DNA of 64,000 nucleotides. Origin: Actinokineospora alba (lineage in GTDB: Bacteria; Actinomycetota; Actinomycetes; Mycobacteriales; Pseudonocardiaceae). The notes under the pieces were generated by a model. That model saw only the letters and a program-made list of their open reading frames with translations. It made no database searches and was not told the DNA's origin. Below, in pieces: positions 45,508 through 54,708 of this stretch; the stretch's first letter is position 1, and each line of letters begins with the position of its first letter. The translations under genes and the position numbers were made by a program. The DNA is taken from the NCBI RefSeq assembly GCF_004362515.1, contig NZ_SNXU01000001.1, forward strand, positions 5,766,001-5,830,000, in the 5' to 3' direction.

Positions 45508-46845
45508 TCACCCTACGGCCGAGTGATCGTTCCTCGTCCTCGCCAAGACCGTGTTGTCAAGAGCTGTCAAGGCTCCCCCACGGGCGAGGCGGGCCCGGAG
45601 CCCGGCCAGTTCCCGACCGATCAGCGCCATCCGCACCCGCTGGGCCTCGGCGACAACCGGACCGGCCGTCGCGACCGCGGCGTCGAGTTCCCCGGCGCAC
45701 GCGTGGCTGTCCGCCAGCCGCAGGGTCAGCAGGACCCGCGACGGGTACATCTGTCGCGGCAGCGTGACCAGTGAACGCCGGGCGAGCTCGGCCGCCCGGG
45801 CGGCGGGACGGACGTCGCCGCTCCGCTTGGCCAGGTCCCGCAATCCGCCGGAGAGGAAGGAGCTGACGAAGGTCTGCCCCTCGGCGCCGCACAGCCAGGG
45901 CGCCTCGACCTGGTCGCGCTCGCCGAGCCGTTCGGCCAGGGTCAGCACCTCCCCCGCGACGCGGTCGAACTCGCGGCCGTCGCCGAGCTGGGCGTGTCCC
46001 CGTGCGGCGTGCAGTTGTCCGTACAGCGCGGCCCACCGGCGGCGCGGGTCGGTGGCCTGCGCCGCCGTGGCGTAGGTGATGGCCGAGTGGCCGTCGCCCT
46101 CCAACCTGGCCACACCGCTCATCCGGGCGAACAGCGCGCACTGGGCGGGAACGTTGTCCGACGCGCGCGCCCAGTCCAGTCCCCGCTGGAACCACGCCAT
46201 GCCCAGCCCGTTCTGGCCGCTCTCGACCCGCAGCCACCCGGCCAGGTCGGCGAAGTGCGCGGCCAGGCTCGACAGCGCGAGCGCCACCGGCTTGCCCGCG
46301 CCGTCCATGGCCCGACTGATGGCGTGCACACAACGCTCCACCGGAGCGATGATGTCCGTCGTCGCACGTTCAAGGTTGAGCTGGCTGTACCCGGCGAGCA
46401 GCGCGGCGAACCCGTGCACCACCGCCGCGCGTGGCTTCGATGGCTGCCGACCGAGCAGCTCCGCGATCGGCGTGTCAGCCACACTGGCCGTGCATCCGGT
46501 GCGGCTGTGCAGCGGGCAGACGATGCCGTACACGGGGAACCGCGCGCTCCAGTGTTGGACCGCCGTGTCCGCCCGCTCCGCCGCGAATCCCGTTCCGGGC
46601 AAGGGATCCACGATCGAACCAGGATCGCCGGTGAGCGGCCACCTGCCGTCCGACCGCGCGAACGTGGCGAGGTCACCGCCCGCGCCCAACAACTCGTCGG
46701 CTCGCCGCGCCAGGTCCGAGGGCGGTCGCCTGCCGCCGCTCTCCAGCTTGGAGATGTAGGTGTGGTGATAGCCGAGGCGGTCCGCGAGCTGGGTCTGGGT
46801 CAGCCCCGCCACTTCGCGCCAGTAGCGCAGCCGCTCACCGAACAT
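45508..46845 (-). CDS. XRE-family regulator with helical repeats
   Basis: This 445-residue protein has an N-terminal helix-turn-helix (LRYWREVAGLTQTQLADRLGYHHTYISKLESGGRRPP, residues 6-42) followed by a long helical, TPR-like region with repeated LARR and WARAS segments. This layout is common in actinomycete regulators, some of which respond to small peptides or hormones. ATG at 46845 with GAGG upstream is preferred to GTG at 46851. It is adjacent to the S15 peptidase gene on the same strand. Confidence 0.85.
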   Translation of the reverse strand: MFGERLRYWREVAGLTQTQLADRLGYHHTYISKLESGGRRPPSDLARRADELLGAGGDLATFARSDGRWPLTGDPGSIVDPLPGTGFAAERADTAVQHWSARFPVYGIVCPLHSRTGCTASVADTPIAELLGRQPSKPRAAVVHGFAALLAGYSQLNLERATTDIIAPVERCVHAISRAMDGAGKPVALALSSLAAHFADLAGWLRVESGQNGLGMAWFQRGLDWARASDNVPAQCALFARMSGVARLEGDGHSAITYATAAQATDPRRRWAALYGQLHAARGHAQLGDGREFDRVAGEVLTLAERLGERDQVEAPWLCGAEGQTFVSSFLSGGLRDLAKRSGDVRPAARAAELARRSLVTLPRQMYPSRVLLTLRLADSHACAGELDAAVATAGPVVAEAQRVRMALIGRELAGLRARLARGGALTALDNTVLARTRNDHSAVG

Positions 46846-46921
46846 CCGCACCTCGCCTTGTCGTGGCGTGGTTTCAAGGGCGGATCGGATGGTAGCAGCG
46901 GCTGTTCCACCTCCCCGGAAC

Positions 46922-48652
46922 TCACCTGATGGGTGAAGCGACCAATGGCACGGTCAGGGAACTGCCGCCGGGGACCAGCCGCAGCCTGCTGCCGCCGAGG
47001 GGACGCAGGGTGAAGTCGTAGTCCGTGGAGATCACCACCAGGCCGATCCGCCGACCGGCGGCGAACACGTAGTCCTTGGGCTCCATCTCGAACCGCATCG
47101 TGTACTCCTGGCCCTGGACCACCCGTTCGCTCGACGACTGCGAGGTCCGGTTCTGCGGGTCGATCCAGCCGCGGGTCACGATCACCGGTGTCCCGCTGCC
47201 GTAGTCGACCAGCAGAGCGGTCAGGTTGGCGTCATTGCGGTTCTCGACCGCGGCGCGCAGGGCGACGCTCGCGATGCCGGACATCCGAGCGGCTGTAGCC
47301 AGCGGCTGCGACCGGAACACCAACCGGTTGCCGTTCGCGCGATCCGGATTCGCCACGAGGGTGGCGGCGGTGTTGCTCCGGCCTTGGTCGACGAAGGTCT
47401 GCGCGACCCCGCCGCCGGGGCCAGTGGTCAGCCGTCCCGGTGCGGTCGCCGAGTCGGTGCCCAGCTGGTAGGTCACCGGCCGGGCGGCCGGGTCGGGCCA
47501 GTCCGCCAGCTTGCGCCAGGCACCGCCCGCGTCCTGCACCTCGGCCATGGGCTCGCGCATGATCCCGGTGTCGATTCCCTTGAGCCAGTAGTCGAACCAG
47601 CGCGACAGGGTGGCCTGGTAGTCCGAGCGCGACGGCGGCGCGTGGCCGCCGCGGTGCAGCCAGATCTTGCGCGGCACACCGTGTTCACTCAGCGCCTCCC
47701 ACCACTGGGAGTACTGCTTGCCGCGCACGTTCCAGTCGGAGTGGCCGTGCATGACGAACACGCTCGCGCGCACGTTGCCCGCGAGCCGCGTGTAATCGCG
47801 CTGCCGCCAGAACTCGTTGTAGTCGCCCGTGATCCGGTCCTGCTGCCGGGTCAGCTCGCCGATCTCGTCGGCGCAGCCGTCGCGCGTGAGCACCGCCTTG
47901 GCCAGCGCGTCGGTGTCCTCGCCCTGCCAACCGCCAGGCGCAACCACCAGGCCGTTGGCCCGGTAGTAGTCGTACCAGTTGGACTGCGCCGCGATCGGGA
48001 CGATCGTGCGCAGGCCCGGAACCCCAGTCGTGGCAACCATATTGGGCAGCGTCCCGTTGTAGGACACACCGGTCATGCCGACGCTGCCGGTACTCCAGTC
48101 GGCACGGACGAGTCGCCCGGCCGAGTCGAATGCCCGCGCCCGCCCGTTGAGCCAGTCGATCACCGCCTTCGTGCTCAGCGTCTCCTGCTGGTCACCACTG
48201 GTCGGGCAGCCCTGGGAATCCCCGGTGCCGATGCTGTGGCCGAGCACGACCGCGTAGCCGCGCGGGACGAAGTAGTCGTCGAGCCATCCAGGGAGATCCG
48301 GCGCGGCTTTGCGCACTATCGGACCCTCAGCGGTGTCACTCGCCGCCGGGAACAGCCCCTCCTGCGGCAGCCGGTTCACGTTCACCGGGTGGAACGGCAC
48401 GGTCCCGAGGCCGTGGCGGTAGGGGCTGTGCTCGAAGATCACCGGCACCTTCGTGGTTCCCGAGGGGCGGGCGATGTCGAGCGCGACCCGGTCGGGTCTA
48501 CCGTCCCGGTCACTGTCCACTGTGGTCTCGACATAGACGCGCTGCTCGATGGCCGCCGTGCCGGTCTCGGCCGCGGCGGGCAGCGGCGCCAAGCACAGCG
48601 TCAAGACCAGCGCCGATGCCAGGTGCCGCCGGGGAAACGACCGTTGTCGCAT
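46922..48652 (-). CDS. S15 X-Pro dipeptidyl-peptidase, secreted
   Basis: This 576-residue protein is exported (MRQRSFPRRHLASALVLTLCLAPLPAAAE, cleavage near residue 28). The alpha/beta-hydrolase core has the nucleophile Ser197 in VGMTGVSYNGTLPN, an Asp in VMHGHSDWNV near 305 and a His in LHRGGHAP near 342. The C-terminal beta domain (QPLATAARMSGIAS to the end) is typical of S15/CocE peptidases. It should remove X-Pro dipeptides, or act as an acyl hydrolase. ATG at 48652 has GGAGGC upstream. Its promoter holds the motif shared with the M6 gene. Confidence 0.85.
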   Translation of the reverse strand: MRQRSFPRRHLASALVLTLCLAPLPAAAETGTAAIEQRVYVETTVDSDRDGRPDRVALDIARPSGTTKVPVIFEHSPYRHGLGTVPFHPVNVNRLPQEGLFPAASDTAEGPIVRKAAPDLPGWLDDYFVPRGYAVVLGHSIGTGDSQGCPTSGDQQETLSTKAVIDWLNGRARAFDSAGRLVRADWSTGSVGMTGVSYNGTLPNMVATTGVPGLRTIVPIAAQSNWYDYYRANGLVVAPGGWQGEDTDALAKAVLTRDGCADEIGELTRQQDRITGDYNEFWRQRDYTRLAGNVRASVFVMHGHSDWNVRGKQYSQWWEALSEHGVPRKIWLHRGGHAPPSRSDYQATLSRWFDYWLKGIDTGIMREPMAEVQDAGGAWRKLADWPDPAARPVTYQLGTDSATAPGRLTTGPGGGVAQTFVDQGRSNTAATLVANPDRANGNRLVFRSQPLATAARMSGIASVALRAAVENRNDANLTALLVDYGSGTPVIVTRGWIDPQNRTSQSSSERVVQGQEYTMRFEMEPKDYVFAAGRRIGLVVISTDYDFTLRPLGGSRLRLVPGGSSLTVPLVASPIR

Positions 48653-48700
48653 AGTGCCTCCTTGCCAGGGGAACCGAGGTAAACACGTGATGGCGGGCAA

Positions 48701-48750
48701 GATCACTGGACAGCTGTCGCGTGCTTCGTCAGCGTTTCGACAGGTGTCGC
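48701..48750 (-). promoter_or_regulatory. Shared tripartite motif upstream of the S15 gene
   Basis: The + strand parts are GATCACTGG (48701-48709), GCTGTCGCG (48713-48721) and CGACAGGTGTCGC (48738-48750). The first two are spaced identically to the M6 copy, and the third differs by one base in distance. It starts 49 bases before the S15 ATG and ends 28 bases before the divergent cupin gene, so it may affect both. Confidence 0.75.
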
Positions 48751-48777
48751 CTCCCGCCCCCGACTAAGATCACTTCG

Positions 48778-49263
48778 GTGGACGAGATCGCGGAGATCGC
48801 CGCGCGTTACGGGCTGGAGCCCCTGCCGGTCGAGGGTGGCCTGTTCCGGCGGACGTGGGCCGGACCGGCCGATGAGACGGGCAGGCCCGCGGGGTCGGCG
48901 ATCATCGCGCTGTTCGCCGCCGGTGAGCTGTTCTCGGCGATGCACCGGCTGCCGATCGACGAGGTCTGGCACTTCTACCAGGGCGACCCGCTGGAGCTGC
49001 TGCTCCTGGGCCCCGAGGATGCCCGGGTCGTCACGCTGGGCCCGTCACTGGTGCAGACCGTCGTCCCGGCGGGCACGTGGATGGGCGCGGCGGTCGCGCC
49101 CGGTGGCCGGTGGTCGCTGTGCGGGACCACGATGGCCCCGGGATTCATGCCGTCGGACTACGAGGGCGGCGACGCGGACGACCTGTGCGCGCGGTACCCC
49201 TCGATGGCCGACCGCATCCGCGCCCTGTGCCGCCCCGAGGCGCCGCTGCGGTTCGATGCGTGA
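48778..49263 (+). CDS. Cupin-fold protein
   Basis: This 161-residue protein resembles the cupin_5-type: AIIALFAAGELFSAMHRLPIDEVWHFYQGDPLELLLLGPED, with His in AMHRL and EVWHFY as probable metal ligands, and RWSLCGTTMAPGFMPSDYEGGD later. The first credible start is GTG at 48778, which has TAAGAT (48765-48770) 7 bases before it and no Shine-Dalgarno, suggesting a leaderless transcript. It overlaps the next gene by 8 bases. Function unknown. Confidence 0.78.
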   Translation: MDEIAEIAARYGLEPLPVEGGLFRRTWAGPADETGRPAGSAIIALFAAGELFSAMHRLPIDEVWHFYQGDPLELLLLGPEDARVVTLGPSLVQTVVPAGTWMGAAVAPGGRWSLCGTTMAPGFMPSDYEGGDADDLCARYPSMADRIRALCRPEAPLRFDA

Positions 49264-50008
49264 CCCGATGCTGCCGGACCTGACCGGCACCGTGTCCCTG
49301 GTGACCGGGGCGAGTGGCGGGATCGGCGGCGGCATCGCCTGGCGGTTCGCCCAGGCGGGAAGTGCGGTGGTGCTGCACTTCCACCGCAACCGGCCGACGG
49401 AGCTGCTCGCCAGGATCGAGGCGTCCGGCGGTCGCGCGCTCGCCGTGGGCGCCGATCTCACGCGGGGCTGCGACGACCTGATCGACGCGACCGTGAGCTG
49501 GGGCGGCCGACTGGACACGTTGGTCAACAACGCGGGTATCCAACCGGTCGAGCCGCTGGAGTCGATGTCGGCGCGGAGCTGGCGGGAGATGATCGAGACC
49601 AACCTGACCAGCGCCGTCCTGTGCACCCAGGCCGCCGCCCGCGCGATGGCCGAGGGCAGCGTCACCCACATCGCCTCCATCGAGGCGAGCCACCCCACGT
49701 TCGGCCACGCCCACTACGGCACGGCGAAGGCCGCGCTGGTGACCCACGCCCGCGCGGCCGCCCTGGAATACGGGCCTCAGGGCATCCGCGTCAACGCGGT
49801 CTCCCCCGGCCTGATCGACCGCCCCGGGCTGGCCGAGGCGTGGCCGGAGGGCGTGGACCGCTGGCGGAAGGCGGCTCCGCTCAGCCGCCTCGGCACCCCG
49901 GAGGACGTCGCCGACGCCTGCGTCTTCCTGGCGTCCCCGCTGGCGCGGTGGATCACGGGGCACAACCTCGTCGTGGACGGCGGGGTCAGCGCCCACCCGA
50001 CTTGGTGA
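49256..50008 (+). CDS. SDR-family oxidoreductase
   Basis: This 250-residue classical short-chain dehydrogenase has VTGASGGIGGGIAWRFA near residue 15, LVNNAGIQ near 90, the Ser in THIASIEASHP near 140 and the YGTAK catalytic motif near 153, and ends VVDGGVSAHPTW. The ATG at 49256 overlaps the cupin stop, which makes a two-gene unit. A 3-oxoacyl-ACP reductase-like or sugar dehydrogenase activity is possible; substrate not readable. Confidence 0.87.
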   Translation: MRDPMLPDLTGTVSLVTGASGGIGGGIAWRFAQAGSAVVLHFHRNRPTELLARIEASGGRALAVGADLTRGCDDLIDATVSWGGRLDTLVNNAGIQPVEPLESMSARSWREMIETNLTSAVLCTQAAARAMAEGSVTHIASIEASHPTFGHAHYGTAKAALVTHARAAALEYGPQGIRVNAVSPGLIDRPGLAEAWPEGVDRWRKAAPLSRLGTPEDVADACVFLASPLARWITGHNLVVDGGVSAHPTW

Positions 50009-50014
50009 CCGGGT

Positions 50015-50524
50015 TCAGCTGAAGCGGCCGAAGACCCAGGTGCCAGGGGCGTCGAGGTCGTCGCCCGCCCAGAACTCGACCCAGTGGGCGGTGAACTCGT
50101 CGCGGGAGATGGTGCCGTCCTGGTCGAGGTCGAGCAGGGGGAAGATCTCGTCGGTGTCGGTGGGGGCGCCGTTCCAGGCCTCGATGAGGACGCGGTACTC
50201 GGCTGCGGAAATGGCCGAGTCGCCATTGGTGTCGATGGCGTCGAAAGCCGTGTGGGCGGTCGCGACGACAGCGTCGGTCATCTCGCCCAACCGATCCACC
50301 ACCGACAAGACCTCGGTCACGGTGACCCGCTCGGCTTCCGAAGCCGCGAGCAAGGTGGCCCACCATCCCGACGTGACCGCCTCCGCGCGGTCGCGGTCGG
50401 CGCCGAGCGCCACCCACCGGTCCGCTATGGAGGCGAAGTCCGACTCGATGAGACAGCCGTCCCGGTTGGTGTCCATCGCGGTGAACACGTGGCTGATCTT
50501 GCGGCGCTGCAGAGCGGTTGCCAT
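50015..50524 (-). CDS. EF-hand calcium-binding protein, calerythrin-like
   Basis: This 169-residue protein carries three canonical EF-hand loops, DTNRDGCLIESD near residue 17, DTNGDSAISAAE near 100 and DLDQDGTISRDE near 134, plus a degenerate one between the first two. The length and spacing fit the calerythrin/sarcoplasmic-type calcium protein known from actinomycetes. ATG at 50524 is chosen because the first loop is near the start; the frame to 50566 is proline-rich. The adjacent S8 protease is calcium-dependent in many families, but no direct link is shown. Confidence 0.88.
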   Translation of the reverse strand: MATALQRRKISHVFTAMDTNRDGCLIESDFASIADRWVALGADRDRAEAVTSGWWATLLAASEAERVTVTEVLSVVDRLGEMTDAVVATAHTAFDAIDTNGDSAISAAEYRVLIEAWNGAPTDTDEIFPLLDLDQDGTISRDEFTAHWVEFWAGDDLDAPGTWVFGRFS

Positions 50525-50803
50525 GGCTCCAGAGTGGATCCGCGGCCATCCCGGCCCAAGCGCCAACCGGGTGCCTCCGCGCCACGACCCGGCGACGGCA
50601 CCGGTGACCCACCGTCACCGCGATGGGCATTCGGCCGTTCAGCGGAAATGTTCGCCATTCCACGCAAATCGAGCGCACCGAAACACTCACGCCCAGGCGA
50701 GTTCCAGCGGCTCGGGAAAATCCCCGTATTTCTCCTGACGATTCGCCCTCGATTGTCCGGCATTCTCCCAACCTGAGCAGGTTTCGGGTGAAGGGACGGT
50801 TCG

Positions 50804-52162
50804 ATGCCGAACAGTTCGATGACGACCTCGCGCAAGAGGTCCTGGCGAAGGCGCGGAGTGGGAATCGGGTCGGTGTCGCTGGCCGTCGCGCTGGTGGCGC
50901 TGGCGGTGCCGATGTCCGCGAACGCCGCCGAGGGCGACATCCGCGGCGCGGGTGCGGCGCAGGCGATCGACGGTTCCTACATCGTGGTGCTGAAGGACGG
51001 GGCGACGTCGCGGTCCGCGGCGGCCTCGCACGCCCGCGATTACGGCGCCCAGGTGCGGTATTCGTACAACAGCGTGCTGCGCGGGTACTCGGCCACGATG
51101 AGCGAGCGGCAAGCCCGGCGCCTGGCGGCGGACCCGGCCGTGGCCTACGTGGAGCAGGACCGGGTCGTCAGCCTGCGGGAGACCCAGCCCAGCCCGCCGT
51201 CGTGGGGCCTGGACCGGGTCGACCAGCGCGACCTCCCGCTCGACGCGGCCTACACCTACTCGACCACGGCCGACGCCGTGACCGCGTACGTCATCGACAC
51301 CGGCATCCGGACCACCCACAGCGACTTCGGCGGCCGCGCCACCTGGGGCACCAACACCGTCAACGACGGCAACAACACCGACTGCCACGGCCACGGCACC
51401 CACGTCGCGGGCACGATCGGCGGCAAGGCGCACGGTGTCGCCAAGGGCGTCAAGCTCGTCGCGGTGAAGGTGCTCGGCTGCACCGGTTCGGGCGCGAACT
51501 CCGGGGTCATCGCCGGGGTGGACTGGGTGACCGCGAACGCGCGACGGCCCGCGGTCGCCAACATGAGCCTCGGCGGCGGCCTCTCGACCGCCCTCGACGA
51601 CGCGGTCAAGCGGTCCATCAACGCGGGCGTCACCTACGCCGTCGCCTCGGGCAACGGCAACACCTCCGGCACGCCGCTGGACGCCTGCACCCAGTCCCCG
51701 GCCAGGACCGGCGGTGCCCTGGGCCCCGCGATCACCGTGAACGCGTCCACGAAGACCGACGAGAAGGCGTCGTTCTCGAACTTCGGCAAGTGCACCGACC
51801 TCTACGCCCCGGGCTATGGGATCACCTCGGCGTGGATCACCTCGGACACCGCGACCAGGAGCCTGTCGGGCACCTCCATGGCCACACCGCACGTCGCGGG
51901 CGCTGTCGCGCTGCACCTGGCGGTCAACCCGTCGGCCACCCCGGCGCAGGTGAAGAGCGCCATCACCGGCAGCGCCTCCACCAGCAAGATCAGCAGCGTC
52001 CGGACCGACACCCCGAACCGCCTGCTCCACCTCGCCGAGTCCGGCACCACTCCACCCCCCACGCCAACTCCGACTCCCACCCCGACCCCGACGCCGACCC
52101 CCACTCCCACCCCGACGCCCACGACCCCACCGCCGTGGTGGTGCCAGTGGTGGTGCTGGTAG
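50804..52162 (+). CDS. Secreted S8 subtilase with Trp/Cys-rich tail
   Basis: This 452-residue protease has a signal peptide (SWRRRGVGIGSVSLAVALVALAVPMSANAA), an I9-type propeptide (SYIVVLKDGATSRSAAASHARDYGAQVRYSYN) and a catalytic domain with Asp165 in AYVIDTGI, His197 in CHGHGTHVAG and Ser358 in SGTSMATPHVAG, the order of proteinase K-like enzymes. It ends in about ten Pro-Thr repeats followed by PPPWWCQWWCW. The tail is odd: linkers of this type normally join a folded domain. AAGGGA precedes the ATG; M6 at 50819 is an alternative start. Confidence 0.93.
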   Translation: MPNSSMTTSRKRSWRRRGVGIGSVSLAVALVALAVPMSANAAEGDIRGAGAAQAIDGSYIVVLKDGATSRSAAASHARDYGAQVRYSYNSVLRGYSATMSERQARRLAADPAVAYVEQDRVVSLRETQPSPPSWGLDRVDQRDLPLDAAYTYSTTADAVTAYVIDTGIRTTHSDFGGRATWGTNTVNDGNNTDCHGHGTHVAGTIGGKAHGVAKGVKLVAVKVLGCTGSGANSGVIAGVDWVTANARRPAVANMSLGGGLSTALDDAVKRSINAGVTYAVASGNGNTSGTPLDACTQSPARTGGALGPAITVNASTKTDEKASFSNFGKCTDLYAPGYGITSAWITSDTATRSLSGTSMATPHVAGAVALHLAVNPSATPAQVKSAITGSASTSKISSVRTDTPNRLLHLAESGTTPPPTPTPTPTPTPTPTPTPTPTPTTPPPWWCQWWCW

Positions 52163-52274
52163 CCCGCCACCGCCCAGCCGCATCGATGAGACGTCAGACG
52201 AGCAACTTTCCAATTCCGGAATAATGACCCGGTAGGCCGAGGTAGGTGGTGGTCACCGCTCCGAAGGGCAGGTC

Positions 52275-53237
52275 ATGAATCCGCGGGTCATCGTGGCGGG
52301 CGAAGCGCTCATCGACCTGATCGTCGGCGAGGACCCGCGCCGCCCCACGGCCATTCCCGGCGGGAGCCCGGCCAACACGGCCATCGCGCTGGCCCGGCTC
52401 GGCACCCCCGTCACGTTCCTCGGGCGGTTCGGCAGCGACACGTTCGGCGAACTCCTGCGGACGAACCTCGCGGCCAACGGGGTCGACCTCGCCTACGCCG
52501 TGGCGGCGGACGAACCGGCGAGCCTGGCCGTCGTCACCCACACCTCGGACGGCCCGGCCTACGGCTTCCACGTCAGCGGTACCGCCGACTGGGCCTGGCA
52601 GCCGACCGAGCTGCCCGACCTTCCCGCGGAGGTCAGAGCGGTGCACACAGGCTCGCTGGCACTCGCGCTGGAACCGGGCGCGAGTGTGCTCGGCCGGTGG
52701 TTCGCCGCGCAGCGCGAGCACAGGGTCACCAGTTTCGACCCCAATATCCGCCCCGCCCTGGTCGGGCCACGCGAGGAGTACCGGCAGCGGCTGACAGCGC
52801 TCTGGGCGGTCAGCGACATCGTCAAGGTCAGCGTCGAGGACCTCCAGTGGGTCTACCCGGACTCGGACCCCGTCGCTGTCGGGCGGAGGTTGCAGGACGA
52901 TCACGGCACCCCGCTGGTCGTGGTGACACTCGGCGGCGAAGGCGCCGTCGCGCTCCACGGCGGGCGGACCTGTCGACGGCGGGCGGCGCCGGTGTCCGTT
53001 GTGGACACTGTGGGCGCGGGCGACACGTTCTCCGGCGGGCTGTTGCACTGGCTCGACGAGAACGGCGCACTGAGCCGCGAGGGCCTGCGTTCCCTCACCG
53101 AGCAGGAGATCGATCAGGCGTTGGAGTTCGCGATCACGGTGGCGGGCCTGGCCTGCACGCGGCCCGGCGCCGACCCGCCGCGGCGCGCGGAGGCCCACGC
53201 CGCGCTTCAGCGATCGCAGGGCATGATCGGGTCATGA
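52275..53237 (+). CDS. PfkB-family sugar kinase (fructokinase-like)
   Basis: This 320-residue kinase has the N-terminal PfkB motif GGSPANTAIALARLGTPVTFLGRFGSDTFG near residue 30 and the C-terminal signature DTVGAGDTFSGGLLHWL near 240 with the catalytic Asp. The FDPNIRPAL segment near 155 and the bacterial fructokinase-like length (about 320) suggest fructose or a similar sugar. It phosphorylates a sugar at ATP cost; the substrate is not fixed. It sits alone between the subtilase and a serine hydrolase. Confidence 0.88.
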   Translation: MNPRVIVAGEALIDLIVGEDPRRPTAIPGGSPANTAIALARLGTPVTFLGRFGSDTFGELLRTNLAANGVDLAYAVAADEPASLAVVTHTSDGPAYGFHVSGTADWAWQPTELPDLPAEVRAVHTGSLALALEPGASVLGRWFAAQREHRVTSFDPNIRPALVGPREEYRQRLTALWAVSDIVKVSVEDLQWVYPDSDPVAVGRRLQDDHGTPLVVVTLGGEGAVALHGGRTCRRRAAPVSVVDTVGAGDTFSGGLLHWLDENGALSREGLRSLTEQEIDQALEFAITVAGLACTRPGADPPRRAEAHAALQRSQGMIGS

Positions 53238-53262
53238 TCGAGACGCTGGTCGGGTGGCGGTA

Positions 53263-54237
53263 ATGCCGGAGGTCCATGGAGACCAGGCGCTCGGGGACAC
53301 CGTGCGCGAGCTCTTGGGCGCTCGGCACCCGGTCGTCGCCGTGGCCGTGATCTCGCCGCGTGGCACCAGGGTGGCGAGTGTGGGCGCCGAGGCGGGCGCG
53401 GACTTCGAGCTCGGGTCGATCTCCAAGGGGATCACCGGCCTGCTGTACGCCGACGCGCTCGCGCGCGGGGAGGTCACGCCGTCGACGACCGTGGGCGACC
53501 TGCTGCCCGTCGACGGAACCCCGGTGGCGGGGGTTGCGCTGGCGTCGCTGACCACGCACCAGTCGGGTCTGCCGAGGCTGCCCCCGTCATCGGGTTCGAC
53601 GCGACGCGGCTTCGCGCTGTGGCGGCACGGCACGAATCCCTACGGCGAGAGCCTCGACGAACTCATCTCCCAAACACGCGCCGTCCGGCTGAGGAAGCCG
53701 CGGACCCGGTACTCCAACCTCGGCTTCGAACTGCTCGGGCACGCGCTCGCCCGCGGGGCCGACACGACCTTCGAGGACCTCGTTCGGCGGCGGATCGCCG
53801 AACCGCTCAGCCTCGACGGCCTGTACGTCCCCGCGACGCCGGACCAGTTGCGTCCCGGCGCCTTGCCCGGGCGGACCAAGTCCGGCCGGGCGCGGCAACC
53901 GTGGACCGGCGAGGCGCTCGGACCGGCGGGCGGCATCCGCGCGTCGATCGGGGACCTGGCCCGGCTCGCGACCGCGCTGCTCGACGGGTCGGCCCCGGGC
54001 CGCGCTGCCCTCGACCCGGTGACGAAGTTCCGCGGGCAGGCCCGCATCGGCGCGGGCTGGCTCACCCTGCCGCACAAGGGCCGGGTCGTCACCTGGCACA
54101 ACGGCGCGACCGGCGGGTTCCGCTCGTGGCTCGGCCTCGACCGCCAGGCGCGGACCGGCGTCGTCATCCTGTCCGCGACCTCGGCGTCGGTGGACCACCA
54201 GGGGTTCACCCTGCTCGCCGCCGAGGAAGGCCGCTAG
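53263..54237 (+). CDS. Serine hydrolase, beta-lactamase/DD-peptidase family
   Basis: This 324-residue protein has the SxxK motif SISKGITGLLYADAL near residue 50, the YxN motif YSNLGFELLGHAL near 150, and HNGATGGFRSWLG near 273 as the third motif. No signal peptide is seen with the ATG at 53263, nor with GTG at 53254, so it is probably cytoplasmic. This class includes esterases and peptidases acting on D-amino acids. Its stop lies 2 bases from that of the convergent STAS gene. Confidence 0.82.
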   Translation: MPEVHGDQALGDTVRELLGARHPVVAVAVISPRGTRVASVGAEAGADFELGSISKGITGLLYADALARGEVTPSTTVGDLLPVDGTPVAGVALASLTTHQSGLPRLPPSSGSTRRGFALWRHGTNPYGESLDELISQTRAVRLRKPRTRYSNLGFELLGHALARGADTTFEDLVRRRIAEPLSLDGLYVPATPDQLRPGALPGRTKSGRARQPWTGEALGPAGGIRASIGDLARLATALLDGSAPGRAALDPVTKFRGQARIGAGWLTLPHKGRVVTWHNGATGGFRSWLGLDRQARTGVVILSATSASVDHQGFTLLAAEEGR

Positions 54238-54239
54238 AG

Positions 54240-54611
54240 CTACGCGGCCGCGTTGGCCTCGTCGAGGGTGTCGTAGAGGTCGAGCAGCGCGTCGAAGCCG
54301 ACGATGCCGAGAATCCTGCGGATGGCGGGCGTGACCACCACCCGCATGGGGCATTTCGTCCGGCGGTCCGCCTCGATCAGCGCGCTGATGCCGACCGAGC
54401 CGAAGAAGGCGACCTCGCTGAGGTCGACCACCAGGACCGCGGGCTTCCTATCCAGCGCGTCATCGATGCCGGTGACCAAGGTCGCGGCGGTGGCCGTGTC
54501 CACCTCGCCGACCACACGTACCACGAACACGCCACCGGGCAGCGCACTACCGGTGACCAGTAAGCCCCCGACCTCGCGCCGCGGCGCACCCGGTTCGGAC
54601 ACCACGCTCAT
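54240..54611 (-). CDS. STAS-domain anti-anti-sigma-like protein
   Basis: This 123-residue protein is one STAS domain: FVVRVVGEVDTATAATLVTGIDDALDRKPAVLVVDLSEVAFFGSVGISALIEA. The segment with the phosphorylatable Ser is in FFGSVGIS near residue 80. In actinomycetes such proteins, switched by a HPK-type kinase, release an anti-sigma factor. GAGGGAG precedes the ATG. It is divergent from a small gene with a possible HTH, with an inverted repeat between. Confidence 0.88.
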   Translation of the reverse strand: MSVVSEPGAPRREVGGLLVTGSALPGGVFVVRVVGEVDTATAATLVTGIDDALDRKPAVLVVDLSEVAFFGSVGISALIEADRRTKCPMRVVVTPAIRRILGIVGFDALLDLYDTLDEANAAA

Positions 54612-54708
54612 CGTCTCCCTCACCCGCCTCAAAGGTGCCTGGCTGCTTGTCTGGACCTGAAGGACCGTGCTCGTCCAATCCCGTAAAATGGCATCCTGAA
54701 GTAAAGTA

